Shown one piece after another: positions 24,464 to 31,075 of a DNA stretch of 31,075 nt. The notes beneath the pieces were generated by a model that searched no databases, was not told the origin of the DNA, and saw only the letters and a list, made by a program, of their open reading frames with translations. Each line of letters starts with the position of its first letter. The stretch's first letter is position 1. The stretch comes from Bacillota bacterium (lineage in GTDB: Bacteria; Bacillota; Clostridia; Oscillospirales; Ruminococcaceae). The translations under genes were made by a program, and so were the position numbers. Where the stretch lies: positions 1 through 31,075 of the forward strand of contig JAEWXO010000085.1 of assembly GCA_023458875.1 (NCBI GenBank), written 5' to 3'.

Positions 24464-25684
24464 TTGAAATATGATGCTATAATTATTGGTGCAGGTGCAT
24501 CGGGCGCAATGGCTGCAATTACAGCTGCAAAAAGAGGAAGAAATGTTTTACTGCTGGACGGTAACGGAAGGATAGGCAAAAAGCTTCGTATCACAGGAAA
24601 AGGCAGATGCAATATCACCAATATGTGTGATACAGATGAATTTATGAGAAATATACCTGTCAACTCCAGATTTCTGTACAGTGCTTTATCAAAGTTTCCT
24701 CCACAGGCTGTTATGGAGTTTTTTGAAGATGCGGGAGTGCCTTTAAAGGTTGAGCGAGCCAACAGAGTTTTTCCTGTATCTGATTCTGCTCCTGATGTCG
24801 TTGCCGCTCTTGAAAAACAGATAGGGAAATATAAAATAAAGCTCTTAAAAGAAAAGGCAATAAAACTGATTATTGATAATTCAGTGTGCAGAGGCGTAAT
24901 TACAGACAAAGGACGTTACGAGTCTGAGTCTGTCCTTGTCGCAACAGGAGGTGTATCATATCCGGGTACAGGTTCGACAGGAGACGGATACGCGTTTGCC
25001 GAATATGCAGGACACACAGTTACGGATATAGTTCCGTCACTGGTTCCGCTTGTGATTTCAGAGTCATACTGCAGCCAGCTTACAGGTCTTTCATTAAGAA
25101 ATATCACACTTACCTTATTTGATAAAAACAAACCGATTTTCAGTGAACTTGGCGAGCTTATGTTTACATCTTTTGGAGTTACAGGTCCGCTTGTTCTTAC
25201 AGCAAGTTCGAGAATAAGAAAAATGGAGAGCGGACGATACAGGATGGAAATCGATCTTAAGCCCGGATTATCTGACGAAAAGCTTGATATAAGAATACAG
25301 AGAGATTTTAAAGAAAAAAGTAACGATCAATTTTCAAATTCACTTAATAAGCTGCTTCCGCTTCAGCTGATACCGGTTGTAACAGAGCTTTCATCTGTTG
25401 CTCCGGAAACAAAGGTTAATCAGATAACAAAAAAGCAGAGAACCGATCTTGTAAAGCTTTTAAAGCATTTTCCGCTGACAGTCAGTGACTTCCGCCCCGT
25501 TGAGGAGGCTATTGTTACAAGCGGAGGGGTCCAGGTTAAGGAGATGGATCCTAAAACAATGCAGTCAAAGATTGTTACGGGTCTGTATTTTGCCGGAGAA
25601 GTTATTGATGCAGACGGGTATACAGGAGGATTTAATCTGCAGATAGCATTTTCAACCGGTTATACAGCCGGTTCAAATATTTAA
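24464..25684 (+). CDS. HI0933/YhiN-like NAD(P)/FAD-dependent oxidoreductase
   Basis: A 406-aa flavoprotein of the HI0933-like (BaiN/RdsA/YhiN) family. The FAD Rossmann motif GAGASG is at 9-14, followed by the family signature GKGRCNITN near 45-53, VATGGVSYPGTGSTGDGY in the middle, and the C-terminal GLYFAGEVIDADGYTGGFNLQIAFSTG. Reactions in the family are poorly defined. The TTG start at 24464 is set by an AAAGGAAG site about 10 nt upstream and by immediate entry into the first FAD-binding strand (KYDAIIIGAG). It begins 15 bp after the regulator and is followed 21 bp later by cmk, an arrangement seen often in Clostridia. Confidence 0.93.
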   Translation: MKYDAIIIGAGASGAMAAITAAKRGRNVLLLDGNGRIGKKLRITGKGRCNITNMCDTDEFMRNIPVNSRFLYSALSKFPPQAVMEFFEDAGVPLKVERANRVFPVSDSAPDVVAALEKQIGKYKIKLLKEKAIKLIIDNSVCRGVITDKGRYESESVLVATGGVSYPGTGSTGDGYAFAEYAGHTVTDIVPSLVPLVISESYCSQLTGLSLRNITLTLFDKNKPIFSELGELMFTSFGVTGPLVLTASSRIRKMESGRYRMEIDLKPGLSDEKLDIRIQRDFKEKSNDQFSNSLNKLLPLQLIPVVTELSSVAPETKVNQITKKQRTDLVKLLKHFPLTVSDFRPVEEAIVTSGGVQVKEMDPKTMQSKIVTGLYFAGEVIDADGYTGGFNLQIAFSTGYTAGSNI

Positions 25685-25705
25685 AAAACAAAAGAGGTAA
25701 TCAGA

Positions 25706-26386
25706 ATGAGAACAATAAATGTTGCAATTGACGGTCCGGCCGGTGCCGGAAAAAGTTCAATAGCAAAAGCAGTTGCTAAAAAACTCGGATATGTTTATGT
25801 TGATACAGGTGCACTGTACCGTTCACTTGCCTACTATGCAATAAGTAATAATATAAAACCTGATGATGCTCCGAATGTCTGCAGACTGATTGATGGCCTT
25901 GATGTCAGGCTTAAATTTACAGACGGACAGCAGAGGGTATTTGTTGCAGGTGAAGATGTGTCTGATAAAATACGTACTCCGGAAGTATCGATGGGTTCTT
26001 CGGCTGTCTCAGCAATTCCTGAGGTCAGAAGATTCCTGTTTGATCTGCAGAAAAAAATTGCATCCGAAAATAACATTATTATGGACGGACGTGATATAGG
26101 TACTGTTGTATTGCCTGATGCACAGCTTAAAATATTTCTGACTGCTTCCGCCGAAGAAAGAGCAAGAAGAAGATATGAAGAAATCAAAAATTCCCAGGAG
26201 AATATCTCTTTTGAAAATATTCTCGGTGATATAATAAAAAGGGATTATAACGATATGAACAGATCTGTTTCACCTTTGAAACAGGCTGATGACGCTATAC
26301 TTGTAGATTCAACTGATATGAGTATTGAAAGTGTAATATCACATATAGAAAATCTTATAAATAATATTGACAAACAGAGGGGTTAG
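25706..26386 (+). CDS. cmk: Cytidylate kinase
   Basis: Phosphorylates CMP and dCMP to the diphosphates using ATP, in pyrimidine nucleotide recycling. The 226-aa length is standard. The P-loop GPAGAGKSS is at 10-18, followed by YVYVDTGALYRSLAYYA, the substrate-binding MDGRDIGTVVLPDAQLKIFLTAS (split here as MDGRDIGTVV and LPDAQLKIFLTAS), the lid ARRRYEE and the C-terminal DDAILVDSTDMS. AGAGGT precedes the ATG. plsC starts 2 bp after the stop. Confidence 0.97.
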   Translation: MRTINVAIDGPAGAGKSSIAKAVAKKLGYVYVDTGALYRSLAYYAISNNIKPDDAPNVCRLIDGLDVRLKFTDGQQRVFVAGEDVSDKIRTPEVSMGSSAVSAIPEVRRFLFDLQKKIASENNIIMDGRDIGTVVLPDAQLKIFLTASAEERARRRYEEIKNSQENISFENILGDIIKRDYNDMNRSVSPLKQADDAILVDSTDMSIESVISHIENLINNIDKQRG

Positions 26387-26388
26387 AA

Positions 26389-26979
26389 ATGCTTTATACA
26401 ATATTCAGAGTGTTTATCACTTGTATTTTTAAGATAGTATTCAATTTAAAATTTGAGGGAACAGAAAATCTTCCTGACAACGGAGGAATAGTGTATGCAT
26501 GCAACCACAGATCAAATGCGGATCCTGTATTAGTTTCGCTTAAGGTGAAAAAAAGATGCACATATATGGCTAAAGAGGAGCTTTTTAAAAATCCGTTTTT
26601 CGGCGCTTTAATACGGTTTTTCGGTGCATTCCCGGTTGTACGCGGAAAAGGAGATATGGCTGTAATCGATGATTCTATCAGTAAGCTCCGCTCAGGAAAA
26701 AATCTCGTTATATTTCCTGAAGGAACACGTTCAAAGGACGGAAAAGTAGGGCGTGGAAAGACAGGCGTTGCGCTTATCGCAGCAAAATCAAATACAGATG
26801 TAATACCTGTAGGTGTAGTTTACGACGGAAAACTGAAATTCAGAAAAAGAATAACAGTCAGATACGGCAAGCCTATAAGCTCAAATAAGCTTCAGATAAG
26901 CGAGAATCCGCTTCCGAAAGAGCTTAAACAGTTAAAGCTTACAGTAATGGATGCCATTGCTGAGCTGGTGGAGAAATAA
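26389..26979 (+). CDS. plsC: 1-acyl-sn-glycerol-3-phosphate acyltransferase
   Basis: A 196-aa membrane-associated acyltransferase that converts lysophosphatidic acid to phosphatidic acid. The catalytic HX4D motif is at NHRSNADP (H40, D45), and the phosphate-binding FPEGTR at 109-114. There is a hydrophobic N-terminal segment (IFRVFITCIFKIVF). An AGGGG site overlaps the end of cmk, 2 bp upstream. The gene is embedded in the common cmk-plsC-ispH order. Confidence 0.95.
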   Translation: MLYTIFRVFITCIFKIVFNLKFEGTENLPDNGGIVYACNHRSNADPVLVSLKVKKRCTYMAKEELFKNPFFGALIRFFGAFPVVRGKGDMAVIDDSISKLRSGKNLVIFPEGTRSKDGKVGRGKTGVALIAAKSNTDVIPVGVVYDGKLKFRKRITVRYGKPISSNKLQISENPLPKELKQLKLTVMDAIAELVEK

Positions 26980-26982
26980 ATT

Positions 26983-28929
26983 ATGAATATAAAAGTTGCA
27001 GAGTCTGCCGGATTTTGTTTTGGCGTTGACCGTGCTGTCAAGATGGTCTATAATGAGATAGAAAAGGATGGAAAGGTCGCGACATTTGGTCCTATAATAC
27101 ACAATCAGAATGTTGTAAATGACCTTGCCCGGAAGGGAGTACGCATTGTAAACGACTTGTCTGAACTTAAATCTGATGAACGCCTTATATTAAGGTCGCA
27201 TGGAGTAGGAAAAGATGTATATGACAGTCTTGAAAAGATAGGAAACGAATATATTGATGCAACATGTCCGTTTGTTTCAAGAATTCATAAAATAGTTCAG
27301 GAACAGTCGGCTCAGGGGAAAATAATACTAATTGCAGGAGATAAATCACATCCTGAAGTAGATGGAATTGTAAAATATTGTATCGGTGAGTGTTATGTTT
27401 TTGCTGATGAAGATGAATTAAAAAGTATTTTTCAAAAAAACCTAGGTTTTTTGGAAAAAAAGGTTGCAATTGTGTCGCAAACAACGTATAATATAATAGT
27501 ATGGAATAAGTGTTTAAACATTATTCTGGATACCTATAGAGATGCAACTGAAATTTTCCAGACAATATGCAACGCTACATCAACAAGACAGACTGATTCA
27601 ATCGATTTGGCAAAGAAATCTGATGTAATGATTGTTATAGGAGGAAAGCACAGCTCAAATACAATTAAGCTATTTAATGTTTGCAGCAGATACTGCAAGA
27701 CATTTCACATTGAAGATTCAGATGAGCTTTATGATCTTGATCTTGCCGGTGCATTTAATATTGGTATTACTGCCGGAGCATCTACACCGGCTTATATAAT
27801 TAAGGAGGTTATTCAAAAAATGGCTGAAGTTCAGAACAACTATGAAGAAGAAATTAACTTCGCGGAGGCTCTTGAGCAGTCCTTCAAGAAAATACATACA
27901 GGTGAAAGGATCAAAGGAATCATTGTTGGTTTAAACAATTCTGAGGCAATTGTTGATATCGGTACAAAACATACCGGATTTATCAGTTTGTCAGAGCTGA
28001 CAAGTGATCCGACAAAGAAACCTGCTGATGTAGTAAGTGTTGGCGAAGAAGTAGAACTTATCGTAATCAAAATCAATGACCAGGATGGTATTGCAACACT
28101 TTCAAAGAAAAAGGTTGACGAAATGGTCGGCTTTGACAAGATCGTTAAGGCAATGGAAGAAGAAAAAGTACTTGAAGGTACAGTTCAGAGAGTTGTTAAA
28201 GGCGGTATTGTTGTTAATGTCGACGGTGTTGGCGTATTTGTGCCTGCATCACAGACAGGCCTTGGACGTGATGATTCACTTGAAACACTCGTTAAGAAAA
28301 AGGTTTCACTTAAGCTTATCGATGTTATTCCACAGCGCAGAAGAGCAGTTGGTTCAATTAAACTTGTACAGAAGGGCATAAAAGAAGAAAGCCAGAAGAA
28401 ATTCTGGGAAACTGCAGAAGTTGGCGCTGTTTACAAGGGTGAAGTTAAATCAATTACAAGCTATGGAGCATTTGTTGATCTTGGCGGCGTAGATGGTATG
28501 GTTCATGTATCAGAACTCTCATGGAAGAGAATCAAGCACCCTAATGAGGTTGTAAAGCTTGGTGATGTTCTTGAAGTTTATATCAAGGAACTCGATAAGG
28601 AATCAGGAAGAATTTCACTCGGATATAAGAAAACAGAAGATAATCCATGGGAAAAATTCAAGAACAATTACAATGTTGGCGATGCAATCAAGGCAACAAT
28701 TGTTTCTATTACACCTTTTGGTGCATTTGCAAGCATCATTGACGGAGTAGATGGACTTATCCATATTTCACAGATTGCTAACAAGAGAGTTGATAATGTT
28801 AAGGATGTTCTTTCTGTAGGACAGGAAGTTGATGTTAAGATTACAGAATGTGACCTTGACAGTAAACGCATCAGCCTTTCAATGCGTGCACTTCTTGCTG
28901 ATGAAGAGGAAACAGAGGATAAAGAATAA
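26983..28929 (+). CDS. ispH: Bifunctional HMBPP reductase (IspH) / ribosomal protein S1 fusion
   Basis: A 648-aa fusion common in Clostridia. Residues 1 to about 280 are 4-hydroxy-3-methylbut-2-enyl diphosphate reductase, the last step of the MEP isoprenoid pathway. The three cluster-ligand cysteines are visible: C12 (AGFCFGVDRA), C95 (DATCPFV) and C196 (ICNATSTRQ). ITAGASTPAYIIKEV closes the domain. Residues from about 307 contain four S1 RNA-binding repeats, starting near 307, 394, 481 and 566 (for example SYGAFVDLGGVDGMVHVSELSW in the third, here quoted as SYGAFVDLGG and VDGMVHVSELSW). The C-terminus is acidic. The start codon lies 3 bp after plsC. An internal Shine-Dalgarno site and ATG at the domain border (27802-27822) may allow separate S1 production. 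Confidence 0.96.
   Translation: MNIKVAESAGFCFGVDRAVKMVYNEIEKDGKVATFGPIIHNQNVVNDLARKGVRIVNDLSELKSDERLILRSHGVGKDVYDSLEKIGNEYIDATCPFVSRIHKIVQEQSAQGKIILIAGDKSHPEVDGIVKYCIGECYVFADEDELKSIFQKNLGFLEKKVAIVSQTTYNIIVWNKCLNIILDTYRDATEIFQTICNATSTRQTDSIDLAKKSDVMIVIGGKHSSNTIKLFNVCSRYCKTFHIEDSDELYDLDLAGAFNIGITAGASTPAYIIKEVIQKMAEVQNNYEEEINFAEALEQSFKKIHTGERIKGIIVGLNNSEAIVDIGTKHTGFISLSELTSDPTKKPADVVSVGEEVELIVIKINDQDGIATLSKKKVDEMVGFDKIVKAMEEEKVLEGTVQRVVKGGIVVNVDGVGVFVPASQTGLGRDDSLETLVKKKVSLKLIDVIPQRRRAVGSIKLVQKGIKEESQKKFWETAEVGAVYKGEVKSITSYGAFVDLGGVDGMVHVSELSWKRIKHPNEVVKLGDVLEVYIKELDKESGRISLGYKKTEDNPWEKFKNNYNVGDAIKATIVSITPFGAFASIIDGVDGLIHISQIANKRVDNVKDVLSVGQEVDVKITECDLDSKRISLSMRALLADEEETEDKE
27802..27822 (+). 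promoter_or_regulatory. Internal Shine-Dalgarno and in-frame ATG at the IspH/S1 border
   Basis: A perfect AAGGAGG (27802-27808) is followed 11 nt later by ATG (27820-27822), in frame with the fusion (Met280). Initiation here would give a 369-aa stand-alone S1-like protein (MAEVQNNYEEEINFAEALEQ...). The site lies exactly where the IspH domain ends, and the codons AAGGAGG are read as part of IIKEVIQK. It is one of the best Shine-Dalgarno matches in this half of the window. Confidence 0.6.
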
Positions 28930-28994
28930 TATTTTACTATAATCTTATATCATTAATGTAAAATGATTATTATTCAGACAAGCATTATTATGTT

Positions 28995-29038
28995 TCGTCC
29001 TGAACTCTATTTTTGGGGGTTCAGGACGATTTGTTTTT
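28995..29038 (+). terminator. Rho-independent terminator after ispH-rpsA
   Basis: An 11-bp perfect stem, TCGTCCTGAAC (28995-29005) and GTTCAGGACGA (29019-29029), is extendable by two inner pairs, has a T-rich loop, and is followed by TTTGTTTTT. It closes the long ftsK-to-ispH/rpsA run about 65 bp after the stop codon. Confidence 0.92.
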
Positions 29039-29074
29039 ATATTCTGATTTTATTAATTATTAAAATTATCCGAC

Positions 29075-29103
29075 TTGACACTTTGATTTGATTATGTTAT
29101 AAT
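29075..29103 (+). promoter_or_regulatory. Consensus sigma-A promoter for the CPBP protease gene
   Basis: A perfect TTGACA (29075-29080) and a perfect TATAAT (29098-29103) are separated by the optimal 17 bp. It lies about 78 bp upstream of the CPBP start codon and just past the terminator of the preceding operon. Confidence 0.92.
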
Positions 29104-29180
29104 TACATCAATTAAAGTAAATATATACAAAAGTGACTCTCTTTGTTTTGTTAAACTTGTTAAGAATAGGAGAAATGAAA

Positions 29181-30020
29181 ATGAAAAAAATATTTATTTC
29201 AATTGGCAAAGCGTTATTTTATTTTCTGGTGTATTTTGCAGTGCAGTTTGCATTTATACCTGGATATGTTATTATTCTTATATTAACAGGAAAAATAGCT
29301 ATTCTGAGCGGTGATGTAGAAAAGGTTCAGCAACAGATGACGGATCTGGTCACGGGTAAGGCTGTTCCTATAATGGTTATAACAAATACTCTTACAATTA
29401 TTGCATTTCTGCTTATAACCCTGATAAGAAAGCATAAAATAAAAGAGGCATTTTACCTTAACCGTATACCTGCCGGATCGGTTTTTCTTATTATGCTTCT
29501 GGGCGTAATTATGAACCTCACTCTCAGTTATGGAATGGACTTTTTATCAAAAATATCCCCGGCTGTAGAAAAAACAATAAATGAATATAATGAATACGCA
29601 TCATTTATGAATGAGGCAAGTTTACTTCCTCTTGTAATTCTTACAGTGATTTCTGCGCCTTTGACAGAAGAAATAATGTTAAGGTGTTTTATCTTTACAA
29701 GGCTCAGATACGGCATACCTGAGACTATTGCAGTAATAATGACATCAGTAGCATTCGGTTTGCTACATGGTCAGATATTCTGGGCGGTTTATGCCGCTGT
29801 AGTAGGAATATTACTGAATGTCGTGTTTATTAAATATAATTCATTATATGCAAATCTGTCAATGCATTTTGCGTTTAATGCTGCAAGCTTTATAATTATA
29901 CCGGTTCTGTTTGATGTTCCTATTGTAGCTGAGGGTTTTATATTCGGAGCTTGTCTGGTTGTTGCGGCAATATTGATTTATGTTATTCTTAAGAAAAAAA
30001 TAACACCTAGAATCCTCTGA
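29181..30020 (+). CDS. CPBP-family intramembrane metalloprotease (CAAX protease/Abi type)
   Basis: A 279-aa multi-pass membrane protein. The diagnostic CPBP motifs are present: EEIMLR (E163, E164, R168), FGLLHGQ (H196) and HFAFN (H229, N233). Bacterial members cleave membrane substrates or act in bacteriocin self-immunity. The target here is unknown. The frame is open upstream to 29133, but the ATG at 29181 has TAGGAGAA centred about 8 nt upstream and begins a normal KK-positive start before the first TM segment. The ATG at 29175 is only 2-3 nt from that site. The gene has its own consensus promoter. Its 3' end overlaps the convergent YitT gene by 14 bp. Confidence 0.92.
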   Translation: MKKIFISIGKALFYFLVYFAVQFAFIPGYVIILILTGKIAILSGDVEKVQQQMTDLVTGKAVPIMVITNTLTIIAFLLITLIRKHKIKEAFYLNRIPAGSVFLIMLLGVIMNLTLSYGMDFLSKISPAVEKTINEYNEYASFMNEASLLPLVILTVISAPLTEEIMLRCFIFTRLRYGIPETIAVIMTSVAFGLLHGQIFWAVYAAVVGILLNVVFIKYNSLYANLSMHFAFNAASFIIIPVLFDVPIVAEGFIFGACLVVAAILIYVILKKKITPRIL

Positions 30021-30867
30021 ATCCCTTTCCTATGATTTCACTGCTGTTTGTAATCATTATAAATGCAGATGGCTGATTGTCTTTTATGAAATTTCTCAGA
30101 CTTACAGCCTGGCCTCTTTTAAGAACAGTAAGAATAACAAATTCCTGTTTGTGGGAATATGAGCCTTCTGCATTAAATTTTGTTGCACTTCTGTGAAGTT
30201 CATTATGAATAAAATAGCATATTGGATCAGGATCTGTGCAGACTATTGTAAAATATTTGCACAGATTTACGTTTTCTATTACAACATCTATTACAAGTGA
30301 TTTGCATATAAGGCCGCAGAATGAATATAAACCTGTTTTTATATCAAATACAAAACAGGAAAGCGTTGTAATAACAAGGTCAACAATAAAAAGCGAGGTA
30401 GCTATATTTACATTAACATATTTCTTTAATATCATAGCAACAATATCCGTTCCTCCGCTTGAGGCACCGATATTAAAAAGAATTGCAGATGCAAATGACG
30501 GAATACCAATTGCAAATACCAGTTCAAGTACCGGTTCATCTGTAAGAGGTTCTGTAATCGGAACAAGCCAGTTAAGGATACTTATGGTTGCAGAAAACAA
30601 TATACTTGCGTATACTGTTTTAATGCCTGATTTTTTTCCTAAAAAAATAAATCCAAGAACGATAAGTGCCATATTGATTATAAAAGTATATGTGCTTGCA
30701 CTTATATCTGAAATTTCACTGAGAATAACAGCTATACCGGTTACTCCGCCAAATGTAAAATTATTTGGAAAACAGAAAATATAAATACCTGCTGCCATTG
30801 ATAGTGTGGAAAAAGTCATCAGAAAAAACTCTACTGTTTTTTTGAAAAAATTTGTCTTTTTTTTCAT
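30007..30867 (-). CDS. YitT family membrane protein (DUF161 + DUF2179)
   Basis: A 286-aa protein with five or so hydrophobic segments in the first 200 residues (SMAAGIYIFCFPNNFTFGG as the family's first TM pattern, and NIGASSGGTDIVAMILKKY in the middle), followed by a soluble DUF2179 domain (CTDPDPICYFIHNELHRSAT ... SAFIMITNSSEIIGKGF). The function of YitT proteins is not settled. The start codon has TGGGG about 8 nt upstream. A promoter-like pair lies on the minus strand at 30902-30930. The 3' end overlaps the convergent CPBP gene and no terminator is visible between them. Confidence 0.93.
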   Translation of the reverse strand: MKKKTNFFKKTVEFFLMTFSTLSMAAGIYIFCFPNNFTFGGVTGIAVILSEISDISASTYTFIINMALIVLGFIFLGKKSGIKTVYASILFSATISILNWLVPITEPLTDEPVLELVFAIGIPSFASAILFNIGASSGGTDIVAMILKKYVNVNIATSLFIVDLVITTLSCFVFDIKTGLYSFCGLICKSLVIDVVIENVNLCKYFTIVCTDPDPICYFIHNELHRSATKFNAEGSYSHKQEFVILTVLKRGQAVSLRNFIKDNQPSAFIMITNSSEIIGKGFRGF

Positions 30868-30901
30868 AAAGATAACCCCATTTTTTATTTATTTATATTC
30901 G

Positions 30902-30930
30902 ATTATAGCATAAAAAAGCTTATATGTATA
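30902..30930 (-). promoter_or_regulatory. Promoter for the YitT gene
   Basis: On the minus strand, TATACA (complement of 30925-30930) and a perfect TATAAT (complement of 30902-30907) are separated by 17 bp, about 35 bp upstream of the start codon. The -35 matches 4 of 6 consensus bases. Confidence 0.6.
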
Positions 30931-30953
30931 TGGCTTGGACATAATAATAAATA

Positions 30954-31075
30954 ACTCAAACTTCGCACATCAAAAATAATTTCACATCTTGAAAATTCAA
31001 GGGTTCTCACAGTATAAAATAGCTTTTAATCGACAAACCACGTAGCATAACGGAACGCATAAATGCGTTCCCTAC
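30954..31075. repeat. Left part of the MITE-like palindromic repeat, cut by the window end
   Basis: It begins with ACTCAAACTTCGCA (30954-30967), the reverse complement of bases 113-126. A small perfect palindrome follows at 30988-31001 (CTTGAA/TTCAAG). From 31017 it is identical to the first 59 bases of the window, including the GGAACGCA/TGCGTTCC hairpin. Joining this part to bases 60-126 predicts a full element of about 189 bp with 14-bp terminal inverted repeats and loose symmetry further in (ATTTCAC occurs near both ends). No coding potential is seen. Confidence 0.75.

Noticed and set aside
29133..29180. Longer N-terminus of the CPBP protease starting at 29133
   Set aside because: There is no Shine-Dalgarno site before 29133, and the upstream codons include the GGAG site used by the ATG at 29181.
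30236..30784. 182-aa plus-strand ORF opposite the YitT gene
   Set aside because: It is fully antisense to a well-supported YitT coding region, with no ribosome binding site or promoter.
1..31075. Circular plasmid or phage suggested by the identical 59-base ends
   Set aside because: The content is chromosomal housekeeping plus a glycan operon, with no replication, partition or phage genes. The shared sequence is a palindromic repeat with its own terminal inverted repeats, so contig breakage at a repeat is the simpler reading.

Overview
The window looks like a chromosomal segment of an AT-rich, low-GC Firmicute of class Clostridia, most likely a Ruminococcus-type gut or rumen bacterium. The clues are the cmk-plsC-ispH/rpsA order with IspH fused to ribosomal protein S1, a YitT protein, a HI0933-like flavoprotein, and several TTG/GTG starts behind strong Shine-Dalgarno sites. 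I cannot name the species.

Left half (152-16466): one unbroken plus-strand operon of eight genes, with overlaps of 4-8 bp or gaps of 11-42 bp, building a surface polysaccharide. It starts with UDP-galactopyranose mutase (glf), which supplies UDP-galactofuranose. Three paralogous GlfT2-like galactofuranosyltransferases (535, 603 and 631 aa) follow, interleaved with four proteins that carry a polysaccharide pyruvyl transferase (PF04230-type) domain. One of these four (419 aa) has lost the signature motif. Two are multidomain fusions with a ferredoxin-like plus FrhB-like (F420 hydrogenase beta subunit) iron-sulfur/flavin module, and the domain order is swapped between them: FrhB then pyruvyl transferase in the 909-aa protein, pyruvyl transferase then FrhB in the 1430-aa protein. 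The 1430-aa protein also carries a Rossmann-like segment, a left-handed beta-helix acyltransferase and an SDR/epimerase. I see no flippase, polymerase or priming transferase, so the locus probably continues beyond the left edge or depends on genes elsewhere.

Middle (16467-17820): a decayed secreted-peptide remnant, a bidirectional terminator, a 56-aa minus-strand small ORF, a 164-aa membrane protein, and a GC-rich (about 58%) short segment that resembles an interspersed element.

Right half (17821-28929): a housekeeping run, all on the plus strand: FtsK/SpoIIIE translocase, YgiQ radical SAM, ComEC-like MBL protein plus DUF3006, an RpiR-family regulator, a HI0933-like flavoprotein, cytidylate kinase, PlsC, and IspH-S1. 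The last gene contains an in-frame internal Shine-Dalgarno site and ATG that could yield free S1. A strong terminator follows, then a consensus sigma-A promoter driving a CPBP-family membrane protease, which converges with a minus-strand YitT gene (14 bp overlap).

Both window ends lie in the same palindrome-rich repeat: the first 59 bases equal the last 59. Read across the two ends it resembles a MITE of about 189 bp with 14-bp terminal inverted repeats. The contig was therefore probably cut at a repeat, and any apparent circularity is suspect.
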